Program-made: the position numbers and the translations under genes
Assembly (NCBI RefSeq): GCF_003260015.1
Contig: NZ_QCXS01000002.1
Span: forward strand, 1,488,001-1,552,000
From: Nakamurella deserti
GTDB lineage: Bacteria > Actinomycetota > Actinomycetes > Mycobacteriales > Nakamurellaceae
Direction: 5' to 3'
Length of the DNA stretch: 64,000 nucleotides
Notes under the pieces: model-generated
The model's input: the letters and a program-made list of their open reading frames with translations, nothing else
Told to the model about the DNA's origin: nothing
The model's database searches: none
In this document: piece after piece, positions 56,567 through 63,798 of the stretch
Position numbering within the stretch: the stretch's first letter is position 1
Layout: the number at the start of each line of letters is the position of its first letter

Positions 56567-57696
56567 GAGTACCGACGTCCCTTCCAGATCTGTTCCCGCC
56601 GCAGCGCCTGTCGCACCACCGGGACCGCGGCGACCGGGGCCGCCGACACCAGGGCCGCCGCCGGCCAGTCGCGGCCGCCGGTCTTGCCCTCCACCAGCAC
56701 CCGCTCGACGATGCCCAGCAGCGCCGCCACCCGCCAACGGCGCGACCGCGCCAGCAGCGGCGGCGCGGTGTAGGCCAGCAGGTGCCAGGCGAGGCCGACC
56801 GCGACCAGCCACCGGCGGCCCCCCGTCACCGGGGTCAGGCCCCGACCGAAGCCGGCCACGACCTCGGCGTGGGTCCGGTACATCCGCACCCGGACGGCGT
56901 CGCCACCCAGGGCCAGCCCGAGCCGGAGGTCCAGGCGACGGGCCCGGCGGGCCACGGCGACGTCCTCGACGACCTCGGCCCGGACCGCCGCGAACCCGCC
57001 GAGCCGACGGTATCCGGAGCGCGAGAACGCCAGCAGCGCACCCTGTGCCGTGGCGGCCGAGCGCGCGGCCGGCACCGGCACCGCGAGCAGCGGGAACGGC
57101 AGGAAGCACAGCACGACGTCGGTGATCAGCGGCGCGAGCAGCCGCTCCGACCAGCCACCCACGAGCTGCCGGGGGAAGACGGAGAAGACGTCGGCGCCCT
57201 GCCGGGACATCTCCGCGACGACGGCGGGCACCGCGCCGGGGGCGAGCCGGACGTCGGCGTCGCAGTACACCAGCAGCTCGGCGTCGGTGGCGTCCGCGAG
57301 CTGGGCACAGGCCCAGGTCTTGCCCGCCCACCCTGCCGGCCGGGGCGCCCCGGTGACGACCCGCACCGACACCGACCCGGGAAGTGTTCCGGCGGAACGC
57401 ATCCCGTCCACGGTGCGCTCGATGAGGGCCGCGGTGCCGTCGGTGGAGCCGTCGTCGAGGAAAACGATCTCGGACGCACCCGCGGCGAGCAGCCCGGGCA
57501 GTGTGTCCGGCAGCCGGGAGGCCTCGTCCCGCACCGGCACCAGCAGCGCCGCTCCCGGTGCCCGGTCGCCGGGGCGCGTCCGCACCGTCGGGAACAGCGC
57601 CAGATTGGCGGCCAGGGTGGCGGTCTTGAGCCCGAGGAAGCCCAGGACGGCGGTGGACGCCAGCCGCGACACCCGCCCCGGCGACCGCCGGGTCAC
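56563..57696 (-). CDS. Glycosyltransferase family 2, membrane-associated (CrtQ/CruC-like)
   Basis: The protein has 377 residues from GTG 57696, coupled by GTGA to the acyltransferase gene. A hydrophobic N-terminal segment (LASTAVLGFLGLKTATLAAN) precedes the GT2 fold with LLVPVRDEASRLPDTLPGLL, IVFLDDGSTDGTAALIE and LLVYCDADVRLAPGAV (DxD). Several C-terminal helices (LITDVVLCFLPFPLLAVPV, LVAVGLAWHLLAYTAPPLL) anchor it. The same arrangement is seen in the staphyloxanthin enzyme CrtQ and the chlorobactene glucosyltransferase CruC. In this operon it may glycosylate a hydroxylated carotenoid. Confidence 0.82.
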   Translation of the reverse strand: MTRRSPGRVSRLASTAVLGFLGLKTATLAANLALFPTVRTRPGDRAPGAALLVPVRDEASRLPDTLPGLLAAGASEIVFLDDGSTDGTAALIERTVDGMRSAGTLPGSVSVRVVTGAPRPAGWAGKTWACAQLADATDAELLVYCDADVRLAPGAVPAVVAEMSRQGADVFSVFPRQLVGGWSERLLAPLITDVVLCFLPFPLLAVPVPAARSAATAQGALLAFSRSGYRRLGGFAAVRAEVVEDVAVARRARRLDLRLGLALGGDAVRVRMYRTHAEVVAGFGRGLTPVTGGRRWLVAVGLAWHLLAYTAPPLLARSRRWRVAALLGIVERVLVEGKTGGRDWPAAALVSAAPVAAVPVVRQALRREQIWKGRRYS

Positions 57697-58385
57697 CGGC
57701 CGCCCCGCAGCGCGGCGAACCGCTCGTTCCAGCTGCGGACGCCGGTCACCGCGGCCCGGAAGCCGGGGAGGGCCTGCATCGGGTCGGCCGCGGCCAGCGC
57801 GGCGTCGAGGCCGGCGACGCCGTCGGCGAGGGCCCGCCCCAGGTCGTCGTCCGGGGTCAGCGGGGCCGACACCCGGAGGTAGCCCTCCGGCGCCTGCTGG
57901 CCGCGGAGCAGCACCCGGGTCGCCACCGCGCGCAGCGACGCACCGGAGCGGTCGGCGAGCCAACGGGCGCCGGGACGGACCGGCCCGACCGGGCCGGCCG
58001 GCCGCAGCTCGCCCTCGGGGAACACGACCAGCACCAGCCCGTCACGCAGCATCTCCACCGCGGTGCGGAGCTGGTCGGTGCCGACCGCACCGACGGACTC
58101 GAACAACGACTGTCGGCCGACGTTGCCGGCCTCCATCAGGACCCCGACGTCCCGGCGGCCCGCGGCCCGCAGCGCCGCGGCGGCGACGAAGAAGTCCCAC
58201 CAGCTGTGGTGGTTGGCCGCCCACACGCACGGCCCGGTCGGCAGTTCGCCCGCCACCCACACCCCGCGCAGGTTGCGCCGCACCAACTGGTCGATGCCAC
58301 CGCGGAGGGCGCCCTCGGCGCCCACCCGGACGGAGCCGGCCACCCGGCCGCGCAGCTGCGACGCCGCCCGGGGCACCGGGGTCAT
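57693..58385 (-). CDS. PlsC-family 1-acylglycerol-3-phosphate-type acyltransferase (CrtO/CruD-like role possible)
   Basis: The protein has 230 residues from ATG 58385, overlapping the polyprenyl synthase stop (ATGA). The acyltransferase HX4D motif is ANHHSWWDFF near residue 60, and the second block is LVLVVFPEGELRP near 117, the FPEGxRS equivalent. The length is typical. PlsC-like enzymes make phosphatidic acid, but a copy within a carotenoid operon next to a GT2 gene is more likely to acylate a glycosylated carotenoid, as CrtO and CruD do. This role is inferred from context. Confidence 0.82.
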   Translation of the reverse strand: MTPVPRAASQLRGRVAGSVRVGAEGALRGGIDQLVRRNLRGVWVAGELPTGPCVWAANHHSWWDFFVAAAALRAAGRRDVGVLMEAGNVGRQSLFESVGAVGTDQLRTAVEMLRDGLVLVVFPEGELRPAGPVGPVRPGARWLADRSGASLRAVATRVLLRGQQAPEGYLRVSAPLTPDDDLGRALADGVAGLDAALAAADPMQALPGFRAAVTGVRSWNERFAALRGGR

Positions 58386-59491
58386 CCGGCCGCCGATCCG
58401 TGGCCGTCGAGCCCGGCGAGCAGGGCGACGTCCTCCGACGAGGTGCGGGGCGCCAGCAGCTCGACCCGGGCGGCGACCTTGGCTTCCAGCTGGGCGTCCA
58501 CGTAGGACAGCGGCAGGGCGGCCAACGCGCGTGCGGCCTCCTGCGCGGCCGGGAAGGCCGCCGTCGGCGCCGTGGTGGTGACCGACATCATCGCCTTGGC
58601 GGCCCGCCGGGCGAACGAGCGGGCGAGTTCGGCCGTGCGTTCGGCGCCGCCGGCGGCCAGCACCAGAGCGCGTGCGTGGTCGGCGCCGGCGCCGTCCAGT
58701 CCGGGGCGGAGCAGGTCCAGCAGCTCCGCGGACCGGGTCCCGTCGGCGATCGCGTAGACCGTGGGCATGGTCACGGTGCCGGCGACGAAGTCGGCGCCGC
58801 AGGGCTTGCCGAGCAGCGCGGGCTCCGACGCCACGTCCAGGACGTCGTCGACGAGCTGCAGCGCGACGCCGAAATCGGAGCCGTAGGCCCCCAGGGCCCG
58901 GACCTGGACCTCGGTGAGCCCTGCCCGGCGGCCACCGATGCGGCAGGCGGCGCGCAACAGCGCCCCGGTCTTGAGCTGGGCGACGCGCAGGACGTCCAGC
59001 GGGCGGGCCGCCGGGTCGAAGGCGAGTGCGGCCTCCAGTTCCTCCCCGCTGCACATGTCGGCCAGCGCGTCCGCGAGGTCCTCGGCGTCGTCGGGACCGG
59101 AACGGGCGATCAACCGCCAGCTCTGGGCGATCAGCGCGTCACCGGCGATGACCGCGGTGAGCAGACCCTCGGCGCGGTGCACCGCGGCCACCCCGCGCCG
59201 GGTGTCCGAGCCGTCCAGCAGGTCGTCGTGCAGCAGCGTCGCGCTGTGCAGCAGCTCCACCGCGGCCGCCGCGGACAGCGTCGCCACCCGCTGCGCCGGG
59301 TCGGCGTCCAGGCCGCCCGGGCCGTCGCCGGCGCCCAGTGCGGCGCACCGCAGCAACAGCTCGGGGCGCAGCCGCTTCCCGCCGGCCGCGACGATGCGCC
59401 GGCTGCCGCTCCGGCCCGGCTCGCTGAGCCGGTCGAGGGCGGCCTGCAGCAGATCCTCGACGGCGTCGACGACGTCGGTCGGGACGGTCAT
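58382..59491 (-). CDS. crtE: Polyprenyl diphosphate synthase, probably GGPP synthase
   Basis: The protein has 369 residues from ATG 59491. The first Asp-rich motif is LLHDDLLDGSDTRRG near residue 89 and the second is LQLVDDVLD near 219. GGKRLRPELLL near residue 36 is the IPP-binding element. The product length is set by residues before the first motif (VELLHSATLL), which fit a medium-chain product such as GGPP. It supplies CrtB and perhaps the UbiA prenyltransferase. It heads a chain of four genes all coupled by ATGA or GTGA, and its own start overlaps the end of a small upstream ORF. Confidence 0.9.
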   Translation of the reverse strand: MTVPTDVVDAVEDLLQAALDRLSEPGRSGSRRIVAAGGKRLRPELLLRCAALGAGDGPGGLDADPAQRVATLSAAAAVELLHSATLLHDDLLDGSDTRRGVAAVHRAEGLLTAVIAGDALIAQSWRLIARSGPDDAEDLADALADMCSGEELEAALAFDPAARPLDVLRVAQLKTGALLRAACRIGGRRAGLTEVQVRALGAYGSDFGVALQLVDDVLDVASEPALLGKPCGADFVAGTVTMPTVYAIADGTRSAELLDLLRPGLDGAGADHARALVLAAGGAERTAELARSFARRAAKAMMSVTTTAPTAAFPAAQEAARALAALPLSYVDAQLEAKVAARVELLAPRTSSEDVALLAGLDGHGSAAG

Positions 59492-59769
59492 CGGGGATCG
59501 ATCGGGAGCGGAGTGGGCCGGGAGACCGCGAGCGGGGCGTGGATGGGGACGGTCCTTCCGGTGGAGCGGGTCGGGCGGGCACCGTCCGGACGTCGGGTGC
59601 CGGGGTGGGACCACCATGATCCCATCGAACCGGCGGGTGGTGATCCTCCCGCCCGGCCGGTCCCCGGTGCGTCCCGCGGCCGCGGCGCGTCGACCGGCGA
59701 CGGCAGCGCCGTCACCGCCGCCGTCACCGCCGCTGCCGCCGCCGCGTCCCTGGTCCGGATGGTCCCCAT
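59488..59769 (-). CDS. Possible small leader protein coupled to the GGPP synthase gene
   Basis: An ORF of 93 residues begins with ATG 59769 just after GAGGAG and ends in a TGA that overlaps the crtE ATG (ATGA). The same coupling is used by all downstream genes of this operon. The translation is Ala/Pro/Arg-rich and low in complexity (MGTIRTRDAAAAAAVTAAV), with no known motif. It could be a genuine small protein or a translated leader that sets crtE expression. It could also be chance in GC-rich DNA. Confidence 0.4.
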   Translation of the reverse strand: MGTIRTRDAAAAAAVTAAVTALPSPVDAPRPRDAPGTGRAGGSPPAGSMGSWWSHPGTRRPDGARPTRSTGRTVPIHAPLAVSRPTPLPIDPR

Positions 59770-59865
59770 ACGCTCCTCGCCCCTGCGCCGCCGGAGCGAC
59801 GATGTGTCGCCCGCCCGGGTCGGTTCGTCACCGGCGGTCACCGTCGCGCGCCCGATCTGTCCGGG

Positions 59866-59871
59866 CATACT
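59866..59871 (+). promoter_or_regulatory. Candidate -10 element for leaderless transcription of the UbiA gene
   Basis: CATACT is followed by six bases and the GTG at 59878, with no Shine-Dalgarno sequence. Confidence 0.4.
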
Positions 59872-59877
59872 CGTCGG

Positions 59878-60759
59878 GTGGCCGGAACGGATGCACCCCG
59901 ACCGGACGCAGCTCCGGGCACCTCACCGGCGGCCGTCGTCCGCGGCCTCGCCGGGGCCTGCCATCCGGCACCGACCGTCGCGGTCACCACGTTGACCACC
60001 GCACTGGCCGTGGGTGCCGGCACGGGGGCCGGCACGGTGGTGCTCATCCTGCTCGCGGTGCTCGCCGGGCAGTTGTCGATCGGCTGGAGCAACGACTGGC
60101 TCGACGCGGCCCGTGACCGCGAGGTGGCCAGGACCGACAAGCCCGTCGCGGCCGGGACGATCCCGGTCGGCGTCGTCCGGACCGCCGCGCTGGCCGCCCT
60201 GGTCGCGGCGGTGCTGCTGTCGGCCCCTCTGGGCGGTCCGGCCGCCGCGGTGCACCTGCTGGCCGTGGTCGGCAGCGGCTGGCTCTACAACCTCGGTCTC
60301 AAGCGGATCTGGGCGTCGTGGGTGCCCTACGTCGTGTGTTTCGGGCTGCTGCCGGCGGTGGTGACCCTGTCGACGCCCGGCCGGCTGTGGCCGCCGGGCT
60401 GGGCGATGGCCGCGGGTGCGCTGCTGGGCTTCGGGGCCCACCTGGCCAACGTGCTGCCCGACCTCGACGACGACGCCGCCACCGGGGTGCGCGGCTTCCC
60501 GCACCGGCTGGGCCGGACCCGGACCGCGGTGCTGGCGCCGGTCGCGCTCGGAGCTGCGACGGTGTGCGTGGTCTTCGGACCGCCGGGCGCCCCCGGTGTC
60601 CTCGGCGTGGTGGTGCTGGTGTCGGCGGTCGGGACAGCGGTCGCCGCCGCGATGCTCGCGCTCACCCGCCCGGGCGGGCGGGCGCCGTTCCTGCTCACCC
60701 TCGCCGTCGCGGCGCTGGACGTGGTGGTCCTCGTCGCATCGGGGACCCGGCTCACCTGA
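59878..60759 (+). CDS. UbiA-family prenyltransferase
   Basis: The protein has 293 residues from GTG 59878. About eight membrane segments are visible. The first Asp-rich motif is SNDWLDAARDREVARTDKP near residue 70 (NDxxDxxxD), and the second is NVLPDLDDDAATGVRG near residue 195 (DxxxD). UbiA enzymes attach a prenyl chain to an aromatic ring; some relatives (CrtEb) elongate lycopene. It faces the crtE operon on one side and the type III PKS set on the other. It could prenylate the phenolic polyketide, make a quinone, or elongate the carotenoid. The adjacent PKS favours an aromatic acceptor. Confidence 0.85.
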   Translation: MAGTDAPRPDAAPGTSPAAVVRGLAGACHPAPTVAVTTLTTALAVGAGTGAGTVVLILLAVLAGQLSIGWSNDWLDAARDREVARTDKPVAAGTIPVGVVRTAALAALVAAVLLSAPLGGPAAAVHLLAVVGSGWLYNLGLKRIWASWVPYVVCFGLLPAVVTLSTPGRLWPPGWAMAAGALLGFGAHLANVLPDLDDDAATGVRGFPHRLGRTRTAVLAPVALGAATVCVVFGPPGAPGVLGVVVLVSAVGTAVAAAMLALTRPGGRAPFLLTLAVAALDVVVLVASGTRLT

Positions 60760-60765
60760 CCGGAT

Positions 60766-60792
60766 CCGACCGGCCGGGTCCGCACCGGTCGG
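60766..60792. terminator. Bidirectional hairpin between UbiA and flavoprotein genes
   Basis: CCGACCGG pairs with CCGGTCGG around an 11-base loop in the 33-base gap between the two stop codons. Confidence 0.5.
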
Positions 60793-61812
60793 TCAACCGC
60801 GCGCCAGCTGACCGACGGCGGCACGGAACACCGGTGGCAGGGCGGCCGCCGCGGGCACGATCGCCCGGGCCAGCGACGGCCGACGGCGGGTCCACAGCAG
60901 GCTCCCGGTGATCCACCGGTAGCGCCGGGACGCCCGCCGCCAGGTCCGCTCGTAGGTGGCCGGCCGGTCCGCGACGACCGCGTCGACCAGGGCCGCCGCA
61001 CATCCCAGGGAGACCGCGATGCCCTCACCGGTCAGCGCGTCGACGTAGCCGGCCGCGTCCCCGACGAGCAGCACCCGCCCGGCCACCCGCGCCCGCACGC
61101 GTTGCCGCAGCGGACCCGCCCCGCGCGTGGCGGTCACCGCGTCGTCGGGCAGCCGCTCACGCAACGCGGGGAACGCGCGCAACGACTCCTCGAACCCCGC
61201 CGAGCGCCCACCCAGCAGCGCGACGCCGACGAGGTCGGGACCGACCGGGGTCACGTAGGCCTCGGAGTCCGCCGCCCAGTGCACGTCGACCAGATCGGTC
61301 CACGGGGCGACCGCGTAGTGCCGCCGCAATCCGTACCGCCGCGGTCCGGTGTCCGGCAGGTCCAGACCCAGAGCCGCCCGCACCGGTGAGTGCAGGCCGT
61401 CCGCGGCGGCCAGGTAGCGGGCGGTGAGGCCGCCGGCGCCGACCCGGTCGCCGTCCTGTTCGACGGCGCCGATGCGGCCCTGGTGCAGCGTGACGCCGGC
61501 CGCCACGGCGGCCTCCCGCAGTGCCTCGTGCAGCACCGTCCGGCGGACCCCGCGGCCGGCGGCGGCGGGGAACGCCGCGACCGCCTGCCGGGACCCGTCG
61601 GTGTAGCGGATACCGCGGATCGGGTGGCCGGCCGGTCGCACACCCAGACCCGCGAGGGCGGCCAGCGCACCGGGCATCAGCCCCTCGCCGCAGGCCTTGT
61701 CGACCGGCCCCGGCCGGGGCTCCACGACCACCACCTCCAGGCCCGCCCGCGCGGCGAACAACGCGGTGCCCAGGCCCGCCGGTCCGCCCCCGGCGACCAG
61801 CAGGTCGATCAT
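60793..61812 (-). CDS. FAD-dependent monooxygenase/geranylgeranyl reductase-like flavoprotein
   Basis: The protein has 339 residues from ATG 61812, coupled by ATGA to the methyltransferase gene. The N-terminal FAD motif is LLVAGGGPAGLGTALFAARAG, followed by KACGEGLMPGALAAL. The second FAD motif is VLLVGDAAGYVDALTGEGIA near residue 255. This combination is seen in aromatic hydroxylases and in geranylgeranyl reductase-like enzymes. In srs-type operons the third gene, SrsC, is a flavoprotein that hydroxylates the alkylresorcinol to a quinone. The same position here suggests that role. Confidence 0.85.
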   Translation of the reverse strand: MIDLLVAGGGPAGLGTALFAARAGLEVVVVEPRPGPVDKACGEGLMPGALAALAGLGVRPAGHPIRGIRYTDGSRQAVAAFPAAAGRGVRRTVLHEALREAAVAAGVTLHQGRIGAVEQDGDRVGAGGLTARYLAAADGLHSPVRAALGLDLPDTGPRRYGLRRHYAVAPWTDLVDVHWAADSEAYVTPVGPDLVGVALLGGRSAGFEESLRAFPALRERLPDDAVTATRGAGPLRQRVRARVAGRVLLVGDAAGYVDALTGEGIAVSLGCAAALVDAVVADRPATYERTWRRASRRYRWITGSLLWTRRRPSLARAIVPAAAALPPVFRAAVGQLARG

Positions 61813-62348
61813 CGCGAGGGCGCGGGGGCGGCCGGGAGCAGGGCGAGCGCCCGGTCCTCGGCCCTGATGCGCACCGTGAGCAGGGCGGCGTTCAAGACGG
61901 TGAAGACCAGCGCGGTGATCCACGCGGTGCCCACCAGCGGCAGCGCCACCCCTTCCAGGACGACGGCGACGTAGTTGGGATGGCGCAGGAAGCGGTAGGG
62001 ACCGCCACCGACCAGTGGCAGGCCCGGCACGATGATGATCCGGGTGTTCCAGCGCCGGCCGAGCGTGCCGATGCACCACCAGCGCAGCGCCTGGGAAGCC
62101 ACCACGATGGCGAGCATCGGCCAGCCGAGCCAGGGGACGAACGGCCGGTCGGCCAGCCACACCTCGGCGAGCGCACCGAACAGCAGCGCGGTGTGCAGCA
62201 CCACCATGGCCGGGAAGTGACCGAGCCCGTACTCGCGGCCACCCTGCGCCATGCTCCAGGCGGCGTTGCGCGTGGACAGCACCAACTCGGCGACGCGCTC
62301 CACCCCGACGAGCAGGACGAGCACCGTGAACCAGCCCGCGGCGCTCAC
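61809..62348 (-). CDS. Isoprenylcysteine carboxyl methyltransferase (ICMT)-family membrane methyltransferase
   Basis: The protein has 179 residues from GTG 62348. Four or five membrane segments are present. The C-terminal ICMT core reads LVGGGPYRFLRHPNYVAVVL, with the conserved RHPxY motif and a following Glu that bind S-adenosylmethionine. In srs operons the ICMT-type enzyme SrsB methylates a phenolic hydroxyl of the polyketide, not a protein. The gene lies 34 bases after the type III PKS stop and overlaps the flavoprotein gene, so a phenolic-lipid methylase is the best inference. Confidence 0.85.
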   Translation of the reverse strand: MSAAGWFTVLVLLVGVERVAELVLSTRNAAWSMAQGGREYGLGHFPAMVVLHTALLFGALAEVWLADRPFVPWLGWPMLAIVVASQALRWWCIGTLGRRWNTRIIIVPGLPLVGGGPYRFLRHPNYVAVVLEGVALPLVGTAWITALVFTVLNAALLTVRIRAEDRALALLPAAPAPSR

Positions 62349-62382
62349 GAACCGGCTCCCGGCGGCGTGCGTGCGGCGGTGG

Positions 62383-63453
62383 TCACCATTCGAGCAGCAC
62401 CAGCTCGGAGCAGAACCCCGGTCCCATCGCCATCAGCACGGCCGGCTGCCCGTCGCCGGGCGGGCGGGCCGCCAGTGTCTCGGAGAGCACGTGCAGCACC
62501 GACGCCGACGACAGGTTGCCGATCTCGGCCAGCGACCGCCAGCTGACCGCCAGGGCGTCGTCGGGCAGTCCGAGGGTGCTCTCGACCGCCTGCATGACCT
62601 TCGGGCCGCCGGGGTGCGCGACCCAGGTGCCGATGTCGTCGACGGCGAGTCCGTGCCGGCCCAGGAAACCGCGGACGTCGTCACCCAGGTACTGCTCGAC
62701 CAGCGTCGGCACCTCGGACCCGAGCACGATCTTGAACCCCTCCGCACCGATGTCCCAGCCCATCGCGCGTTCGGTGTCCGGGTACAGGTGGCTGACCGAG
62801 TCGACCACCCGCGGGGCGGTCCAGGTGACCCCGGCCGGTGGCCGGCGGTCGCGCCCGACCGCCACCACGGCCGCGGCGCCGTCCCCGAACAGACCGCTGG
62901 CGACGAGATTGGCCGTCGAGGCGTCGTGACGCTGCAGGGTCAGCGAGCACAGCTCGACGGCCATCAGCACGGCGACCTGGTCCGGATGTCCCTCGAGGTA
63001 GTCGTGCAGCCGCGCGATGCCGGCCGCCCCGGCCAGGCAGCCCAGCCCCAGCATCGGCACCCGCTTGACGTCGGCGCGCATGCCCAGCGCCGACGCCACC
63101 CGGGCGTCCAGCGACGGCACGGCCACACCGGTCACGGTGGTGGAGATGATGAGGTCGACGTCCGACGGGTCCAGCCCGGCGGCCTTGAGGGCACCGTCGA
63201 CGGCCTGCGCGCCGAGCTCGACCCCGACCCGGATGAACGCGTCGTTGGACGCGCCGAAGTCGTCGAGTCGGCGGTAGTCGTCGAGTTCGAGCGCGAGGTG
63301 CCGCCGCCCCACCCGGGCACTGCCGTGCAGGCGGCGCACCAGTTCCCGGCGTCCGTCCGGCGGCAGGCACACCTCGGCGAACACCTCGGTGATCGCGTCC
63401 TGGGGGTAGCTGTTGAGCGGCAGAACCGGGTTGACCGCCACGATCCTCGTCAT
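62383..63453 (-). CDS. Type III polyketide synthase (chalcone/alkylresorcinol synthase type)
   Basis: The protein has 356 residues from ATG 63453. The catalytic triad is visible: Cys in LGLGCLAGAAGIAR near residue 138, His in TWVAHPGGPKVM near 275 and Asn in IGNLSSASVLHVL near 308. The C-terminal GPGFCSE is the family GPG loop. Type III PKSs condense malonyl-CoA onto an acyl-CoA starter. With the ICMT-like and flavoprotein genes it forms a set in the srsABC order, so a long-chain alkylresorcinol or alkylpyrone is likely. A TACATT box seven bases before the ATG suggests leaderless transcription. Confidence 0.92.
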   Translation of the reverse strand: MTRIVAVNPVLPLNSYPQDAITEVFAEVCLPPDGRRELVRRLHGSARVGRRHLALELDDYRRLDDFGASNDAFIRVGVELGAQAVDGALKAAGLDPSDVDLIISTTVTGVAVPSLDARVASALGMRADVKRVPMLGLGCLAGAAGIARLHDYLEGHPDQVAVLMAVELCSLTLQRHDASTANLVASGLFGDGAAAVVAVGRDRRPPAGVTWTAPRVVDSVSHLYPDTERAMGWDIGAEGFKIVLGSEVPTLVEQYLGDDVRGFLGRHGLAVDDIGTWVAHPGGPKVMQAVESTLGLPDDALAVSWRSLAEIGNLSSASVLHVLSETLAARPPGDGQPAVLMAMGPGFCSELVLLEW

Positions 63454-63460
63454 GCGGACC

Positions 63461-63466
63461 AATGTA
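63461..63466 (-). promoter_or_regulatory. Candidate -10 element of the type III PKS operon
   Basis: On the minus strand TACATT is followed by seven bases and the ATG at 63453. It would drive the PKS, methyltransferase and flavoprotein genes as a leaderless transcript. Confidence 0.45.
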
Positions 63467-63786
63467 CGGAGCGGTCGGGCCGCGCCGGGCGGCGCCCGCC
63501 GGCGCCCGGGCGGGGGCCGCGGCGAACCGGTACCTCCCGGGCCCGCCGTCGGTGGACGCCGGATCACCGCCCGCTGCCCGGCCCGGCGCCGGCGGTCTGT
63601 CCGGGGGGAGCGGCGGACCCGGCGCCCGACACGCGGTGCAACCGCTTGCGACAGGCCGCTCCCCCGGTCGCCCGGACGGCAGATACGGCTCGTGACCGTG
63701 CGTCGTCGCTGTCACCGTGTGTCAACACTGAGCGGCCCATTCAGGTGGACTTGTGAACGCTCTGTCATTTTTTGCGTCGTTCCCGA

Positions 63787-63792
63787 TAGATT
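63787..63792 (+). promoter_or_regulatory. -10 element of the right-edge gene
   Basis: TAGATT fits TANNNT and lies six bases before the GTG at 63799. TGTCAT, 18 bases upstream, could serve as a -35. Confidence 0.5.
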
Positions 63793-63798
63793 CGACGC

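Larger units (their letters stand above)
63454..63798. promoter_or_regulatory. Divergent promoter region
   Basis: This spacer separates the type III PKS operon from the last, rightward gene. Its right end has an unusually AT-rich patch for this genome (TGTCATTTTTTGCG near 63763), leading into a TAGATT -10. No gene is seen inside. Confidence 0.5.
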
